Source of the DNA: Saccharicrinis sp963677655
GTDB lineage: Bacteria; Bacteroidota; Bacteroidia; Bacteroidales; Marinilabiliaceae
Assembly (NCBI GenBank): GCA_963677655.1
Contig: OY782088.1
Reading direction: 5' to 3' (one strand)
DNA: 64,000 bases
Positions 1-8,459 of the stretch are shown piece by piece. Made by a program: the position numbers and the translations under genes. The stretch's first letter is position 1, and every line of letters starts with the position of its first letter. The notes below the pieces were generated by a model. It was not told where the DNA came from and made no database searches. It worked only from the letters and a program-made list of their open reading frames with translations.

Positions 1-2996
1 TTATTTCAGGTTGTTCATCGGATCCGGGAACCAGTATTAAAAGTTATGGTGGAGGAATATATAGTGCTGATTCACACGTAATAGATAGTAAGATATTTGA
101 TAATATTATTGAAGGTACAGCAGGGAACGGTGGAGGAGTTTATGCAGTTAATAGCACGTATATAAATTCATTGATTTTTAATAATGAAGCATCTGCAAAT
201 GCTGGAGGTGCATATAGTTTAAGTAGTTATTTTACAAATTGTGTTATTGCAAATAATAAAACAACAGGAACTACTTCTTTAGGAGGTGGTGTTTATGATT
301 ATAGTGGAACTACCATATATAATACAGTAATCTGGGGAAATCAGTCTGCTATTTCCTCTCAAGTGAGTGGTAGTGATGCAACTATAAATAGTTGTGCTGT
401 TGAAGGAGAACAACCTGGAACAAATAGTATTACCTTATCTAGCAGTAATAGTGGAAGTAGTGAAGGTGTTCTTTATGCGGAATTTATTAATCCAACAGAT
501 TTTAAGGGGAATGCCAATGGAGATGCCACTAAAGAAAGTGAATTGGAACTTGCTGATTGGAATATTTCACTAAATTCTGATTTAATAGAAAAAGGTAATA
601 ATAATGGTTTTTATGAAGCTAGTATAGGTTATGATTTAGATGGTGATGGACTTAAGAATAGTACAATAGACGACTTTTACGATTTAGCTAATGAAAATCG
701 TTTGTTTAATTATAAGGCAGATATCGGAGCTTATGAGATTGCTTTTGTTGAGCTTACTTTACCAGATCCTATTGATATGGAGTATGGAAAAAGTTTGGCA
801 GAAGTTGTTATTGAGGGTGGAAGTGCTATTGATTTAAGAGATGGTTCTGTAATTACCGGTGAATATACTTTTGTAGATGGGGCAACATTTCCTCAATTTG
901 CAGATGGAGTTTCTGAGGATTATGATATATTGTTTACTCCGGAAGATATCTCTTCTTATATTGAGTTTTATGATGTATTAACTATAACAGTTACGCCGAA
1001 AGAACTTTTTTTAAGTGGTCTGACTGCTGATGATAAAGAATATGATGGAACAAAAGATGTGACTTTTTCCGGGACAGCCATTTTGGATGGTATTGTAGGG
1101 ACTGATGATGTATCTTTAAATGAAAGTGGTATTGATGCTGTATTTGAAGATAAAAATGCAGGTGTTGATAAGAATGTGGTATTCTCAGGATTTACTTTGT
1201 CAGGAGTGGATGCTGGAAATTATACACTCTCTGCAAATGGAGCAATAGCAACAATTACAGCAAAACCGGTTACCTTTACAGCTGTAACTGCTAATGATAA
1301 AGTTTATGATGGTACAGTAACTGCTACTTATACAGAATCACCTGATGTTGTAGGTGTAATAGACGGAGATGATTGTGCTGTTGATGAAAGTGCAGCAAAA
1401 GCTTCATTTTGGATTAAAAATGTAGGAACAGATATACTTGTTATTTATACTGGATTTGGCCTTTCAGGAGCTGATGCCGGTAATTATCAACTAACATCGC
1501 AGCCTGGAAGTTCAAAAGCTTCAATTTCTGTCCTTTCTCTAGTTGTAGAAGGTGTTTCGGCTGCAGATAAGGAATATGATTCAACGACAGATGCTGTTAT
1601 AGAAGGAACCGCAGTTGTGTCAGGAATTATAGATGGTGATGCTGTGACTTTGGATTTAAGTTCTGTTGTAGCTGATTTTGATACGAAAAATGTAGGCACA
1701 AGCAAGACTGTGACTTTTAGTGGATATAAACTTTCAGGAACAGATGCCTCTAATTATTCACTTTCGCAACCGAATACTGATGTTGCAGATATTACTGTAA
1801 AAGAGATTGAGGTTACAGGTTTGTCAGCTCAGGATAAACAATATGATGGTACAATAAATACAACTTTAAGTGGTACTGCAGCTATTCCTGATGCTTATGC
1901 TGGTGATGATGTGTCATTAAATACTACATCTTTATTAGCTACATTTGAAGATGCGAATGTTGGAATAAATAAGGTTGTTAGCCTGTCAGGGATTTCTCTT
2001 TCAGGAATTGATCAATCAAATTACTCACTTATAATTTCTGATTTATTTGCAGATATTACAGCTGTTGAAATAGAAGTTATGGCTGAAGATAAAACCAAAG
2101 ATTATAATGATTCAGATCCGGAATTAACTTATGTTATATTATCCGGGGCACTTGTTGGGTCTGATGTTTTTACTGGAACACTTGAGAGAGAGGTTGGAGA
2201 AAAAGCAGGGACATATAGTATCAATCAAGGTACGTTGTCATTGACTTCAAATTATAACATTAGTTTTACTCCGGGAGTTTTTACAATAGTTAGATCCTTA
2301 AATATTATTGAATTTAGTTTAGTAAATAATGAAGTATATTTAAGTGAAACAGATCAAATTACATTAGAGGCAACTTCAACATCTGGTTTAACAGTCACTT
2401 TTGCTAGTTCTGATGAGAGTGTTGCAACTGTATCTGGAAATACACTAAATATTCACTCTTTTGGAGAAGTTACAATAACTGCAAGTGACCAAGGAGACGA
2501 AAATTTTGATGCTGCAGATGATGTTTCCGTAAACTTGAAAATTGCAGTGAAAGTGATTCAAAAAGGTTCAAGTATGCTATTAGTAAGTAATATTAAAAAT
2601 GCTTTTACATCATATCAGTGGTATAAAGATGGAGTTGAAATTTCTGGTGCGACAAAGCAATACTATTATACTTCAGATGGTTTGTCAGGTGAGTATTATT
2701 GCAAATTAAATGGAGCTTTTGATAGTGAGAATTGGTCAGGAGGAACTGTTGCTGCAGTAATAGATGTGTATCCTTCGCCTGCATTAAAAGGTTCTACGTT
2801 CACCGTTGAGTATAATAATATTGAAGAAAAATTATTGCGAAATAGTACAATGAGTATATATTCAATTACTGGTAAGCTAATTAAGATGGTAGCTGAAGTA
2901 AATAATGTTAATCAGTTACAATTAGACAAACCTGGAATTTATATTATTAAAACAGAAGGTGAAGTTCAATCTGTTAAAAAGATCATTGTTCAATAA
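1..2996 (+). CDS. T9SS-exported surface adhesin with beta-helix and YDG repeats, 5' partial
   Basis: The reading frame is open from the first bases of the window, so the N-terminus lies upstream. An in-frame TTG at 171 should not be taken as the start. The first ~700 bases encode Gly/Asn/Ser-rich turns of right-handed beta-helix type. Four YDG-type repeats follow (about 1012-1266, 1265-1536, 1537-1800 and 1800-2060). Each has a DKxYDG-like motif near its start and a G(V/T/I)D.(S/G)NY motif near its end. An MBG-like domain (about 2067-2295), a bacterial Ig-like segment and a C-terminal Por/type A sorting domain (about 2765-2993, ending VKKIIVQ) complete it. That ending directs type IX secretion and cell-surface attachment in Bacteroidota. 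The role in adhesion is inferred from architecture; no catalytic motif is visible. Confidence 0.85.
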   Translation, partial: ISGCSSDPGTSIKSYGGGIYSADSHVIDSKIFDNIIEGTAGNGGGVYAVNSTYINSLIFNNEASANAGGAYSLSSYFTNCVIANNKTTGTTSLGGGVYDYSGTTIYNTVIWGNQSAISSQVSGSDATINSCAVEGEQPGTNSITLSSSNSGSSEGVLYAEFINPTDFKGNANGDATKESELELADWNISLNSDLIEKGNNNGFYEASIGYDLDGDGLKNSTIDDFYDLANENRLFNYKADIGAYEIAFVELTLPDPIDMEYGKSLAEVVIEGGSAIDLRDGSVITGEYTFVDGATFPQFADGVSEDYDILFTPEDISSYIEFYDVLTITVTPKELFLSGLTADDKEYDGTKDVTFSGTAILDGIVGTDDVSLNESGIDAVFEDKNAGVDKNVVFSGFTLSGVDAGNYTLSANGAIATITAKPVTFTAVTANDKVYDGTVTATYTESPDVVGVIDGDDCAVDESAAKASFWIKNVGTDILVIYTGFGLSGADAGNYQLTSQPGSSKASISVLSLVVEGVSAADKEYDSTTDAVIEGTAVVSGIIDGDAVTLDLSSVVADFDTKNVGTSKTVTFSGYKLSGTDASNYSLSQPNTDVADITVKEIEVTGLSAQDKQYDGTINTTLSGTAAIPDAYAGDDVSLNTTSLLATFEDANVGINKVVSLSGISLSGIDQSNYSLIISDLFADITAVEIEVMAEDKTKDYNDSDPELTYVILSGALVGSDVFTGTLEREVGEKAGTYSINQGTLSLTSNYNISFTPGVFTIVRSLNIIEFSLVNNEVYLSETDQITLEATSTSGLTVTFASSDESVATVSGNTLNIHSFGEVTITASDQGDENFDAADDVSVNLKIAVKVIQKGSSMLLVSNIKNAFTSYQWYKDGVEISGATKQYYYTSDGLSGEYYCKLNGAFDSENWSGGTVAAVIDVYPSPALKGSTFTVEYNNIEEKLLRNSTMSIYSITGKLIKMVAEVNNVNQLQLDKPGIYIIKTEGEVQSVKKIIVQ

Positions 2997-3031
2997 TTAA
3001 TTTCCAATTATTAATAATTAAAGATATAAAC

Positions 3032-3883
3032 GTGAAAGTCTCTAATATATTCATCATTATTTTATTTTTTTTGATGGCGGTTCCTTCTATAGAAGCTCAA
3101 ATCCGTATTCAACCAATGTTAGGTTTTGGAATTCAGAAACTAAATTTTGATTCAGATATTGCTGATGTAAAAGGTACAACAGGTATTACTGTTGGGGCTA
3201 ATGCTTTTTATTCAATTAATGAAGATTTATTTGTAGGAGCTGGTTTTGCAATGATGACTTATGGTGCAGATGCAACTATAGATTATAATTATGAGGCAGG
3301 TTCTCCAAGAGTTGATATGGATGGAGATAGTTATATCTTAAGTGCTAATTTTAGTGGGGTTAAAGAAAAATACAGGATGACAACTATTGAAATTCCTATT
3401 TTAGTAAAATATCAACGATGGGTAAGTGCAGATATTTTATTAACAGGTGCAACAGGTCCGGTATTTATACTTCCAGGAGGATTGAAAAGTGAATTTACTT
3501 CCGGAGATCTTGCTACTTCTGGTTATTATAAGGAATGGGATTTAACAATTGATGATATTCCGGAATACGGATTCTATGAACGTTTATTGTCTGGAGATAT
3601 GCCGGATTATGATTTAAAGACTACGTTGGGCTGGACATTTCAATTTGGAGCAGAATATTATTTAGCCAAAAGACTTAATTTAACAGCTACATTATATTAT
3701 CAAACAGCTTTAGGAAGTGCAGTTGATATAAAAAGCGATGTTGCTTTTATGGAAGACCCATCAGTATATAATGGAAGTATGTATTATAGTGATAAGGTGA
3801 AGTTGTCGAGTATGGGAATTAAAATTGGATTATTATTTGATTTAACTCCACCAGAAAAAGCAGGTGTGAAAAGTATTAGATAG
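3032..3883 (+). CDS. Outer-membrane beta-barrel protein
   Basis: This 283-residue protein starts at a GTG 35 bases after the adhesin stop, with no ATG nearby. Residues 1-22 form a signal peptide with a long hydrophobic core ending in IEAQ. The mature part consists of alternating polar/aromatic strands such as GFGIQKLNF, TLGWTFQFGAEYYL and LNLTATLYYQ, with a C-terminal strand GIKIGLLFDL. This is the pattern of the Bacteroidota porin-like beta-barrel family. The tight spacing suggests cotranscription with the adhesin and perhaps a role in its presentation. It lacks the repeat features I would expect of PorP/SprF, so I do not call it that. The substrate is unknown. Confidence 0.7.
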   Translation: MKVSNIFIIILFFLMAVPSIEAQIRIQPMLGFGIQKLNFDSDIADVKGTTGITVGANAFYSINEDLFVGAGFAMMTYGADATIDYNYEAGSPRVDMDGDSYILSANFSGVKEKYRMTTIEIPILVKYQRWVSADILLTGATGPVFILPGGLKSEFTSGDLATSGYYKEWDLTIDDIPEYGFYERLLSGDMPDYDLKTTLGWTFQFGAEYYLAKRLNLTATLYYQTALGSAVDIKSDVAFMEDPSVYNGSMYYSDKVKLSSMGIKIGLLFDLTPPEKAGVKSIR

Positions 3884-3950
3884 ATCAATACAACAAAAAG
3901 AGTTATTGGGTGTTTAAGTAGAAACCCATTTAAAAAGCCATTAGTTTTTA

Positions 3951-3958
3951 TACTTTTG
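3951..3958 (+). promoter_or_regulatory. Candidate -7 promoter element upstream of the aldo/keto reductase
   Basis: TACTTTTG matches the Bacteroidota -7 consensus TAnnTTTG exactly and lies about 75 bases before the reductase start. The -33 region about 18 bases upstream is only TTTA, so this is a moderate prediction. Confidence 0.45.
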
Positions 3959-4031
3959 GCTTTTATTATTTATAAATCAGAGTTTGACTTGGATTTGAAA
4001 ACTCAGGTAAATAGGTTGAAAATAGGTAGTG

Positions 4032-5216
4032 ATGCAGTATAGAAGATTTGGAAAGACAGAGAAAAAGATTAGTGTAATTACTTTAGGAGGTATGCGATTT
4101 AAACATGTATGGGATAAACCCAGAGATGTAGTTGAAAAGGATACTCAGGATCATTGTAATCAGTTGGTTGATTTAGCTGTAAAAAATGGAATCAATCATT
4201 TTGAAACAGCTTATGGTTATATGAAAAGTGAACACGCCTTTGGAAAAACACTAAATGACGAGCTGAAGCTGGATCGATCTTCGTACTTTTTGATGACAAA
4301 AGGCAGAGAGTACACTGCAGATGACATGCGAAGATTGGTTGAAGAGCAATTAAAGACCTTAAAAACGGATTATTTTGATTTTTATGGTTGGCATGGTATT
4401 AATAACAGGGATATTTTTAATAGTGCATGTAAAACTAAAGGTGCTGTTGAAGAACTCTTACGTATGAAAGAGGAGGGATTGATTAAGCATGTTGGTTTTA
4501 GTACGCATGCTAGTGTGGATGTTATTAAAGATGCTATTTCAACAGACTATTTTGAGTTTGTAAATCTGCATTACTATTATTTTAATCAAGAAAATATAAG
4601 TGCTGTAAATTTGGCTAAGGAAAAAGATCTAGGTGTTTTTATTATTTCTCCTAATGATAAAGGAGGGCAGTTATATAAAGCTCCGGAGAAAGTAAAAAGT
4701 GCAATTCCACATTGTACACCTATACAGTGGAATGCTCGTTTTTGTTTAAATACTCCGGGAGTTCATACATTATCTTTTGGTATGACTGATCCTGCTCATT
4801 TTGAAGAGATGAAAGGGATATTTAAAGTTGAAAATGATACTTTGGATAATGATCAGAGTTCTAAGAATGTGCTTGATAAAATGCTTAATGAAGATCTTTA
4901 CTCTGATTATAAAGGATATGAATTAAGAGGAAATACCGGAGAATTAAATGTTGAGTGGTTGTTAAGATGGAGAAGATTATGGAAGTGCTATGATATGCTT
5001 GATTTTGCAAAATACAGATATAAGGAACTGAAAACTCCTAATGATTGGGTTCCTGGAGTATATGCAACAAAAGATAATATTGAAAAAATAGATTTTACTA
5101 AAGTGCCCGATTCCATCCCGCTGAAAGAAATGTTAATGGAATTACATGAAGCTTTGTATGAAGAGCCGGAGCAAAAGAAGATTGATGTGAATTCACTGAA
5201 GCCGGCAATAAAATAA
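4032..5216 (+). CDS. Aldo/keto reductase family oxidoreductase
   Basis: A GTG at 4029 is in frame directly before an ATG at 4032; the ATG is the likelier start. The protein is an NAD(P)H-dependent TIM-barrel oxidoreductase. It shows the family's order of motifs: LGGMRFKHVW near the N-terminus, HFETAYGY around the catalytic Tyr, a Lys in MTKGRE, a His in FYGWHGI, then HVGFSTHAS and a C-terminal cofactor region. It resembles the group whose members often end in a ferredoxin-like cysteine cluster, but no CxxCxxC cluster is present here. The usual Asp of the N(F)FDTA motif is Glu in HFETA. The substrate cannot be told from sequence. It appears monocistronic, with its own promoter candidate. Confidence 0.8.
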   Translation: MQYRRFGKTEKKISVITLGGMRFKHVWDKPRDVVEKDTQDHCNQLVDLAVKNGINHFETAYGYMKSEHAFGKTLNDELKLDRSSYFLMTKGREYTADDMRRLVEEQLKTLKTDYFDFYGWHGINNRDIFNSACKTKGAVEELLRMKEEGLIKHVGFSTHASVDVIKDAISTDYFEFVNLHYYYFNQENISAVNLAKEKDLGVFIISPNDKGGQLYKAPEKVKSAIPHCTPIQWNARFCLNTPGVHTLSFGMTDPAHFEEMKGIFKVENDTLDNDQSSKNVLDKMLNEDLYSDYKGYELRGNTGELNVEWLLRWRRLWKCYDMLDFAKYRYKELKTPNDWVPGVYATKDNIEKIDFTKVPDSIPLKEMLMELHEALYEEPEQKKIDVNSLKPAIK

Positions 5217-5225
5217 TTAAAGTCA

Positions 5226-5274
5226 ACAGTACACAGTCAGCAGTATAATTTGCCTACTGCCTACTGTGTACTGC
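5226..5274. repeat. Imperfect 19-bp inverted repeat between convergent genes
   Basis: The arms at 5226-5244 and 5256-5274 are complementary at 17 of 19 positions, around an 11-base loop. They sit just after the reductase stop. The hairpin could act as a transcription end or mRNA 3' stabiliser, but no T-tract follows, so it is listed as a repeat. The arms are built of short reiterated words (ACTGC, CTACTG), as in other foldbacks of this window. Confidence 0.75.
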
Positions 5275-5303
5275 AGACTGCCTATTGTTGTCATCTGTTT
5301 TAT

Positions 5304-5440
5304 ACAATAGTTCGGTGAATTATTGTAACTATAAGATTTAAAGATGTTTATGGTTTGTAGCGTGAGGTGTGTAAATAATTGATATTAAGCATCCTGTAAA
5401 TATGTTTATAATCTATTATCTAAAATCTAACGATCTATTG
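5304..5440 (+). repeat. Dispersed intergenic element, copy A
   Basis: This ~137-bp segment begins ACAATAGTTCGGT and ends with CTAAAATCTAACGATCTATT plus G. Both ends recur at 10087-10199 between trpD and trpC. The ends of this copy are themselves near-inverted (CAATAGTTCG against CGATCTATTG). The interiors of the two copies differ in length and sequence apart from a loosely similar TTTGTAGCGTG / TTTGCAATGTG core. The right end abuts the phzF stop codon exactly. The layout is that of a miniature mobile or foldback element with no coding capacity. Confidence 0.6.
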
Positions 5441-6223
5441 TTATAGTAATTGTCCTTTAAAATATGTTTTACAAGTTCCTCCAATAAGAACTCTTGACCC
5501 TCTTATCTCACAAACTAAACTACCTCCCCTTTTACTTAATTGTCGGGCTGTCATTTTAGTTTTCCCTAATCGTTTACTCCAGTATGGAGCTAATGTTGTG
5601 TGTGCTGAACCAGTTACAGGGTCTTCCGGAATTCCGCACTGAGGAGCAAAGTATCTTGAAACAAAATCTACATCATCCCCGGGTGCAGTAATAATAACGC
5701 CTCTTGAATCCAGTTCAGAAATAATATCCATAGAAGGAATGAAATTTTCCACTTCAGATGCTTTGGATAAGATAAACATATAATCATCTTTTCCTCTGTG
5801 TATCTCAGTTATCTGATCTCTGTTTCTAGCCTTCATTAAAGCCGGAAGTTCATTTACCTTGTAAATATCATCAATAGGAAAATCTAAAACCAATTCGTCT
5901 TCATTTCTGGTAACTCTTAATAATCCACTCTTTGAGTGAAATGTAACTTCATCTCCTTCAATTTCTTCATGATTAAATAATACATGAGCGCTGGCTAATG
6001 TTGCATGTCCACATAAATTAACTTCTGTAATAGGAGTAAACCATCTAATGTGTAATTCTGCTTTTTGAGGACAAATAAAAGCAGTTTCTGTTAAATTATT
6101 TTCCATTGCAATGTTTTGCAATGTTTCATCAGGAAGCCATTCGTTCAAAAGAACAACACCTGCTGGATTCCCTTTGTATAATTCTGAACTAAATGCGTCA
6201 ACTTGATATATTGGATAAGGCAT
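5441..6223 (-). CDS. PhzF family isomerase/epimerase-like protein
   Basis: This 260-residue protein belongs to the PhzF/YddE family, a two-domain diaminopimelate-epimerase fold without cysteine catalysis. Family signatures are in order: YQVDAFSSELYKGNPAGVV at the N-terminus, the Glu-bearing LTETAFI segment (about residue 46), NLCGHATLASAHVLF, and GIPEDPVTGSAH in the C-terminal half. PhzF itself isomerises a phenazine precursor. No other phenazine gene is present, so the real substrate is unknown and a small-molecule isomerase is the safest call. The gene is monocistronic and convergent with the aldo/keto reductase, with repeat A touching its stop codon. Confidence 0.85.
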   Translation of the reverse strand: MPYPIYQVDAFSSELYKGNPAGVVLLNEWLPDETLQNIAMENNLTETAFICPQKAELHIRWFTPITEVNLCGHATLASAHVLFNHEEIEGDEVTFHSKSGLLRVTRNEDELVLDFPIDDIYKVNELPALMKARNRDQITEIHRGKDDYMFILSKASEVENFIPSMDIISELDSRGVIITAPGDDVDFVSRYFAPQCGIPEDPVTGSAHTTLAPYWSKRLGKTKMTARQLSKRGGSLVCEIRGSRVLIGGTCKTYFKGQLL

Positions 6224-6571
6224 AATTATTGATATATAATTTTTTTATTGTCTTTTAAAATTTTGCCTTAAGATACAACAAAATGAAGTTTAATGCGTAC
6301 ATCAACAGTTTTTTTTAGTTCATCAAACCATATGTTTTGTATGTAAAAGAAAGTTAAAAGACAAGGTGCAATTTAGTAACTTAAATATAATATTTGGCGT
6401 ATAGATAAAGTGAATTTGGGTATTTAATGTCTTGTATTTGAATTATATATATCATGTTGATGTATGAATTCTGTTTTAATGTATAATTAATATGGAGTTA
6501 TCTGTAAGATAAAGAATAATATTCACTTTTGTACCCGAAATAATAAACCAAAAAACCAAAACTCATTTATC
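6224..6571. other. 348-base gap between divergent genes
   Basis: This AT-rich spacer separates phzF (leftward) from a small rightward gene. It contains the promoter candidate listed at 6501-6531. On the minus strand I found no convincing TAnnTTTG element for phzF. No repeat, RNA gene or open frame of note is visible. Confidence 0.5.
6501..6531 (+). promoter_or_regulatory. Candidate promoter of the 63-residue protein
   Basis: TCTG at 6501-6504 and CACTTTTG at 6524-6531 are spaced by 19 bases. This fits the Bacteroidota layout TTTG-N19-TAnnTTTG with one mismatch in each box. Confidence 0.4.
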
Positions 6572-6763
6572 ATGTTAGAACATCAAATGAAAGTGTTGTT
6601 AGGGGTAGCGAATAATCCTCACTTATTCAGAAAAGAATTATTAAAATCATTTACCTGGTTAAATGCTGAAGAATTGGTAGTGTTAAGTAAATGGATTAAG
6701 AAGGAATTTGGATCTTACTATGATCACCTTTTAGGTGAGATGTTCTATGGTATTTCAGCTTAA
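6572..6763 (+). CDS. Small conserved-looking hypothetical protein (63 aa)
   Basis: I do not recognise a family. The 63-residue product is soluble, with mixed charge and mainly predicted helix (MLEHQMKVLLGVANN, then LNAEELVVLSKWIKKEF), and no signal peptide, cysteine or transmembrane segment. A plausible promoter ends 40 bases upstream, and the codon usage resembles that of the neighbours, which supports a real gene. It lies directly before the tryptophan leader but has no visible link with it. A small regulatory or binding protein is possible; nothing further can be said. Confidence 0.55.
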   Translation: MLEHQMKVLLGVANNPHLFRKELLKSFTWLNAEELVVLSKWIKKEFGSYYDHLLGEMFYGISA

Positions 6764-6802
6764 TTTTGACCTTTTGTTTGTGAAATTGTAAGCAAATTAA
6801 AT

Positions 6803-6833
6803 TTTGATATTTCAAAAATTATATTAAAATTTG
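6803..6833 (+). promoter_or_regulatory. trp operon promoter
   Basis: TTTG at 6803-6806 and TAAAATTTG at 6825-6833 are separated by 18 bases. This matches the Bacteroidota TTTG/TAnnTTTG promoter apart from one extra base in the -7 box. Initiation would fall near 6840, about 20 bases before the leader peptide start. Confidence 0.6.
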
Positions 6834-6858
6834 CACTTGCTAATAATTCATAAGCAAA

Positions 6859-6912
6859 ATGACAAAATTAATGAAAAATACTTGGTGGTGGCATTGGCTT
6901 TTTCTTAACTAG
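6859..6912 (+). CDS. trpL: trp leader peptide
   Basis: A 17-codon frame from the ATG at 6859 encodes MTKLMKNTWWWHWLFLN. Four of its codons are Trp (residues 9, 10, 11 and 13), including three in a row. It is followed after 39 bases by an intrinsic terminator and then trpE. This is the diagnostic layout of ribosome-mediated transcription attenuation: stalling on the UGG codons when charged tRNA-Trp is scarce should favour an antiterminator. A Bacteroidota trp leader motif of this kind has been catalogued as Bacteroid-trp RNA. The reading frame and Trp run are seen directly; the mechanism is from established knowledge. Confidence 0.93.
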   Translation: MTKLMKNTWWWHWLFLN

Positions 6913-6949
6913 GAGAGGTTAACGCACTGCTATTATAAAATATTTTATG

Positions 6950-6988
6950 AAAATGGCTTGCCGAAAACCTCGGTAAGCCATTTTTTTT
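6950..6988 (+). promoter_or_regulatory. trp attenuator: intrinsic terminator with alternative antiterminator
   Basis: The arms 6952-6964 and 6970-6982 form a 13-bp stem with one G-U pair and a 5-base loop, and run into eight Ts. This is a strong terminator lying between trpL and trpE. A competing pairing is visible: GAGGTT at 6915-6920, just after the leader stop, can pair with AACCTC at 6966-6971, which would open the top of the terminator. In addition, TGGCTT inside the leader frame (6895-6900) duplicates the terminator's left arm at 6954-6959. It could therefore also capture the right arm. Confidence 0.9.
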
Positions 6989-7025
6989 ATGTTAAAAATT
7001 AAAGTACTCAAACATACCATACAGC

Positions 7026-8441
7026 ATGGATACAATAAAAATAAAAAGTTCAGCAAAAAAGGTTCCTGCTAATATTGCTGATATTATAACACCAGTAAGT
7101 ATTTATCTTAAATTAAGAGATTTATATCCAAATACTATTTTGCTGGAAAGTTCAGATTATCATGGGAATAATAATTCTCAATCATTTATATGTTTTCAGC
7201 CCTTATCAGAGTTTAAAGTAAATAGAGGAGATGTTGAAATATCATATCCTGAAGGTGAAATAATTAAAGGTGAAAAGCCATCAGAGAAAGATATTCCTGC
7301 TCAATTAGATAGTTTTATAAATCTGTTTGATGTTGTAGAATCTGACCCTTTGGTTAATGTAAACGGTTTGTTTGGATACTCCTCGTATGATGCAGTACAA
7401 CATTTTGAATCCATTAAGTTTGAAAATAAAGTTGAGGAGGAATACGAAATTCCTGAAATGCGTTATACATATTATAAGTACATATTAGCATTTAATCATT
7501 TTACGAACCAACTTAATTTAATTGAAAACTTACCTGAAGGTGATGAAAGTATTATTGATGAAATACTAAATCTCCTTCATAATAGAACAGTTCCAGCTTT
7601 TAATTTTCAACCGGATAGTGATGAGGTTTCTAATATAAGTGATGAGGAATATATTGAGATGGTAAAAAAGGGAAAAGATCATTGTTTTAAAGGTGATGTT
7701 TTCCAAATTGTTTTATCTCGTCAGTTCAAGCGTAAGTATTCAGGTGATGAATTTAATGTTTACCGCGCATTACGAAATATAAATCCATCACCATATTTAT
7801 TCTTCTTTGATTATGGTAGTTATAAAATATTAGGTTCTTCGCCAGAATCTCAATTGGTTATTGAAAACGGAGAAGCTACTATTAACCCTATTGCCGGAAC
7901 ATTTAAAAGAACTGGTGATGATAATAAAGATAGAGAGCTAGCAAAAAAATTAAGTAGCGATCCAAAAGAAAATGCTGAGCATGTGATGTTGGTTGATTTA
8001 GCCCGAAATGATTTAAGTCGTAATTGTGATCATGTAAAAGTAAAAACATATAAAGAAGTTCAGTACTATTCTCATGTACTTCACTTGGTTTCGGATGTTA
8101 GAGGACAGTTGCTTGAAAGTTCGAATACTTGTAGAGTAATGGCAGATACATTTCCTGCCGGAACATTATCAGGAGCTCCTAAATTTATGGCAATGGAATT
8201 AATTGATAAATACGAAAACCAAAATAGAGGTTATTATGGTGGTTGTATTGGAATGTTAGGCTTAGATGGTTCGTTTAATCAAGCTATTATGATTCGATCT
8301 TTCCTTTGTAAAAACAATACATTGTTTTATCAGGCTGGTGCAGGAGTTGTTTCAGAGTCGGTGCCAGAGAGTGAATTAGCAGAAGTAAACAATAAGTTGG
8401 GAGCTTTGAAAAAAGCTGTAGAACTGGCTACTGAGTTTTAA
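7026..8441 (+). CDS. trpE: Anthranilate synthase component I
   Basis: TrpE converts chorismate and ammonia (from TrpG) to anthranilate, the first step of tryptophan synthesis. The 471-residue length is normal for the family. The N-terminal tryptophan-binding motif LLES is present at residues 39-42, so feedback inhibition is expected. The chorismate-binding C-terminal half shows GDVFQIVLSRQF, SSPESQ, INPIAGTFKRTG, HVMLVDLARNDL, FPAGTLSGAPK and YQAGAGVV. It is the first structural gene after the attenuator and is followed by trpG at 18 bases. Confidence 0.97.
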   Translation: MDTIKIKSSAKKVPANIADIITPVSIYLKLRDLYPNTILLESSDYHGNNNSQSFICFQPLSEFKVNRGDVEISYPEGEIIKGEKPSEKDIPAQLDSFINLFDVVESDPLVNVNGLFGYSSYDAVQHFESIKFENKVEEEYEIPEMRYTYYKYILAFNHFTNQLNLIENLPEGDESIIDEILNLLHNRTVPAFNFQPDSDEVSNISDEEYIEMVKKGKDHCFKGDVFQIVLSRQFKRKYSGDEFNVYRALRNINPSPYLFFFDYGSYKILGSSPESQLVIENGEATINPIAGTFKRTGDDNKDRELAKKLSSDPKENAEHVMLVDLARNDLSRNCDHVKVKTYKEVQYYSHVLHLVSDVRGQLLESSNTCRVMADTFPAGTLSGAPKFMAMELIDKYENQNRGYYGGCIGMLGLDGSFNQAIMIRSFLCKNNTLFYQAGAGVVSESVPESELAEVNNKLGALKKAVELATEF

Positions 8442-8459
8442 AAGATAAAGAGATTGATT

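Noticed and set aside
171..2996. TTG at 171 as start of the adhesin
   Set aside because: The frame is open without a stop back to the first bases of the window, and the upstream residues continue the same Gly-rich beta-helix pattern.
5226..5274. Hairpin after the aldo/keto reductase as an intrinsic terminator
   Set aside because: No T-tract follows on either strand; listed as an inverted repeat instead.
5441..6223. PhzF-like gene as evidence of a phenazine pathway
   Set aside because: No other phenazine genes are near, and PhzF-fold proteins of unknown function are widespread.
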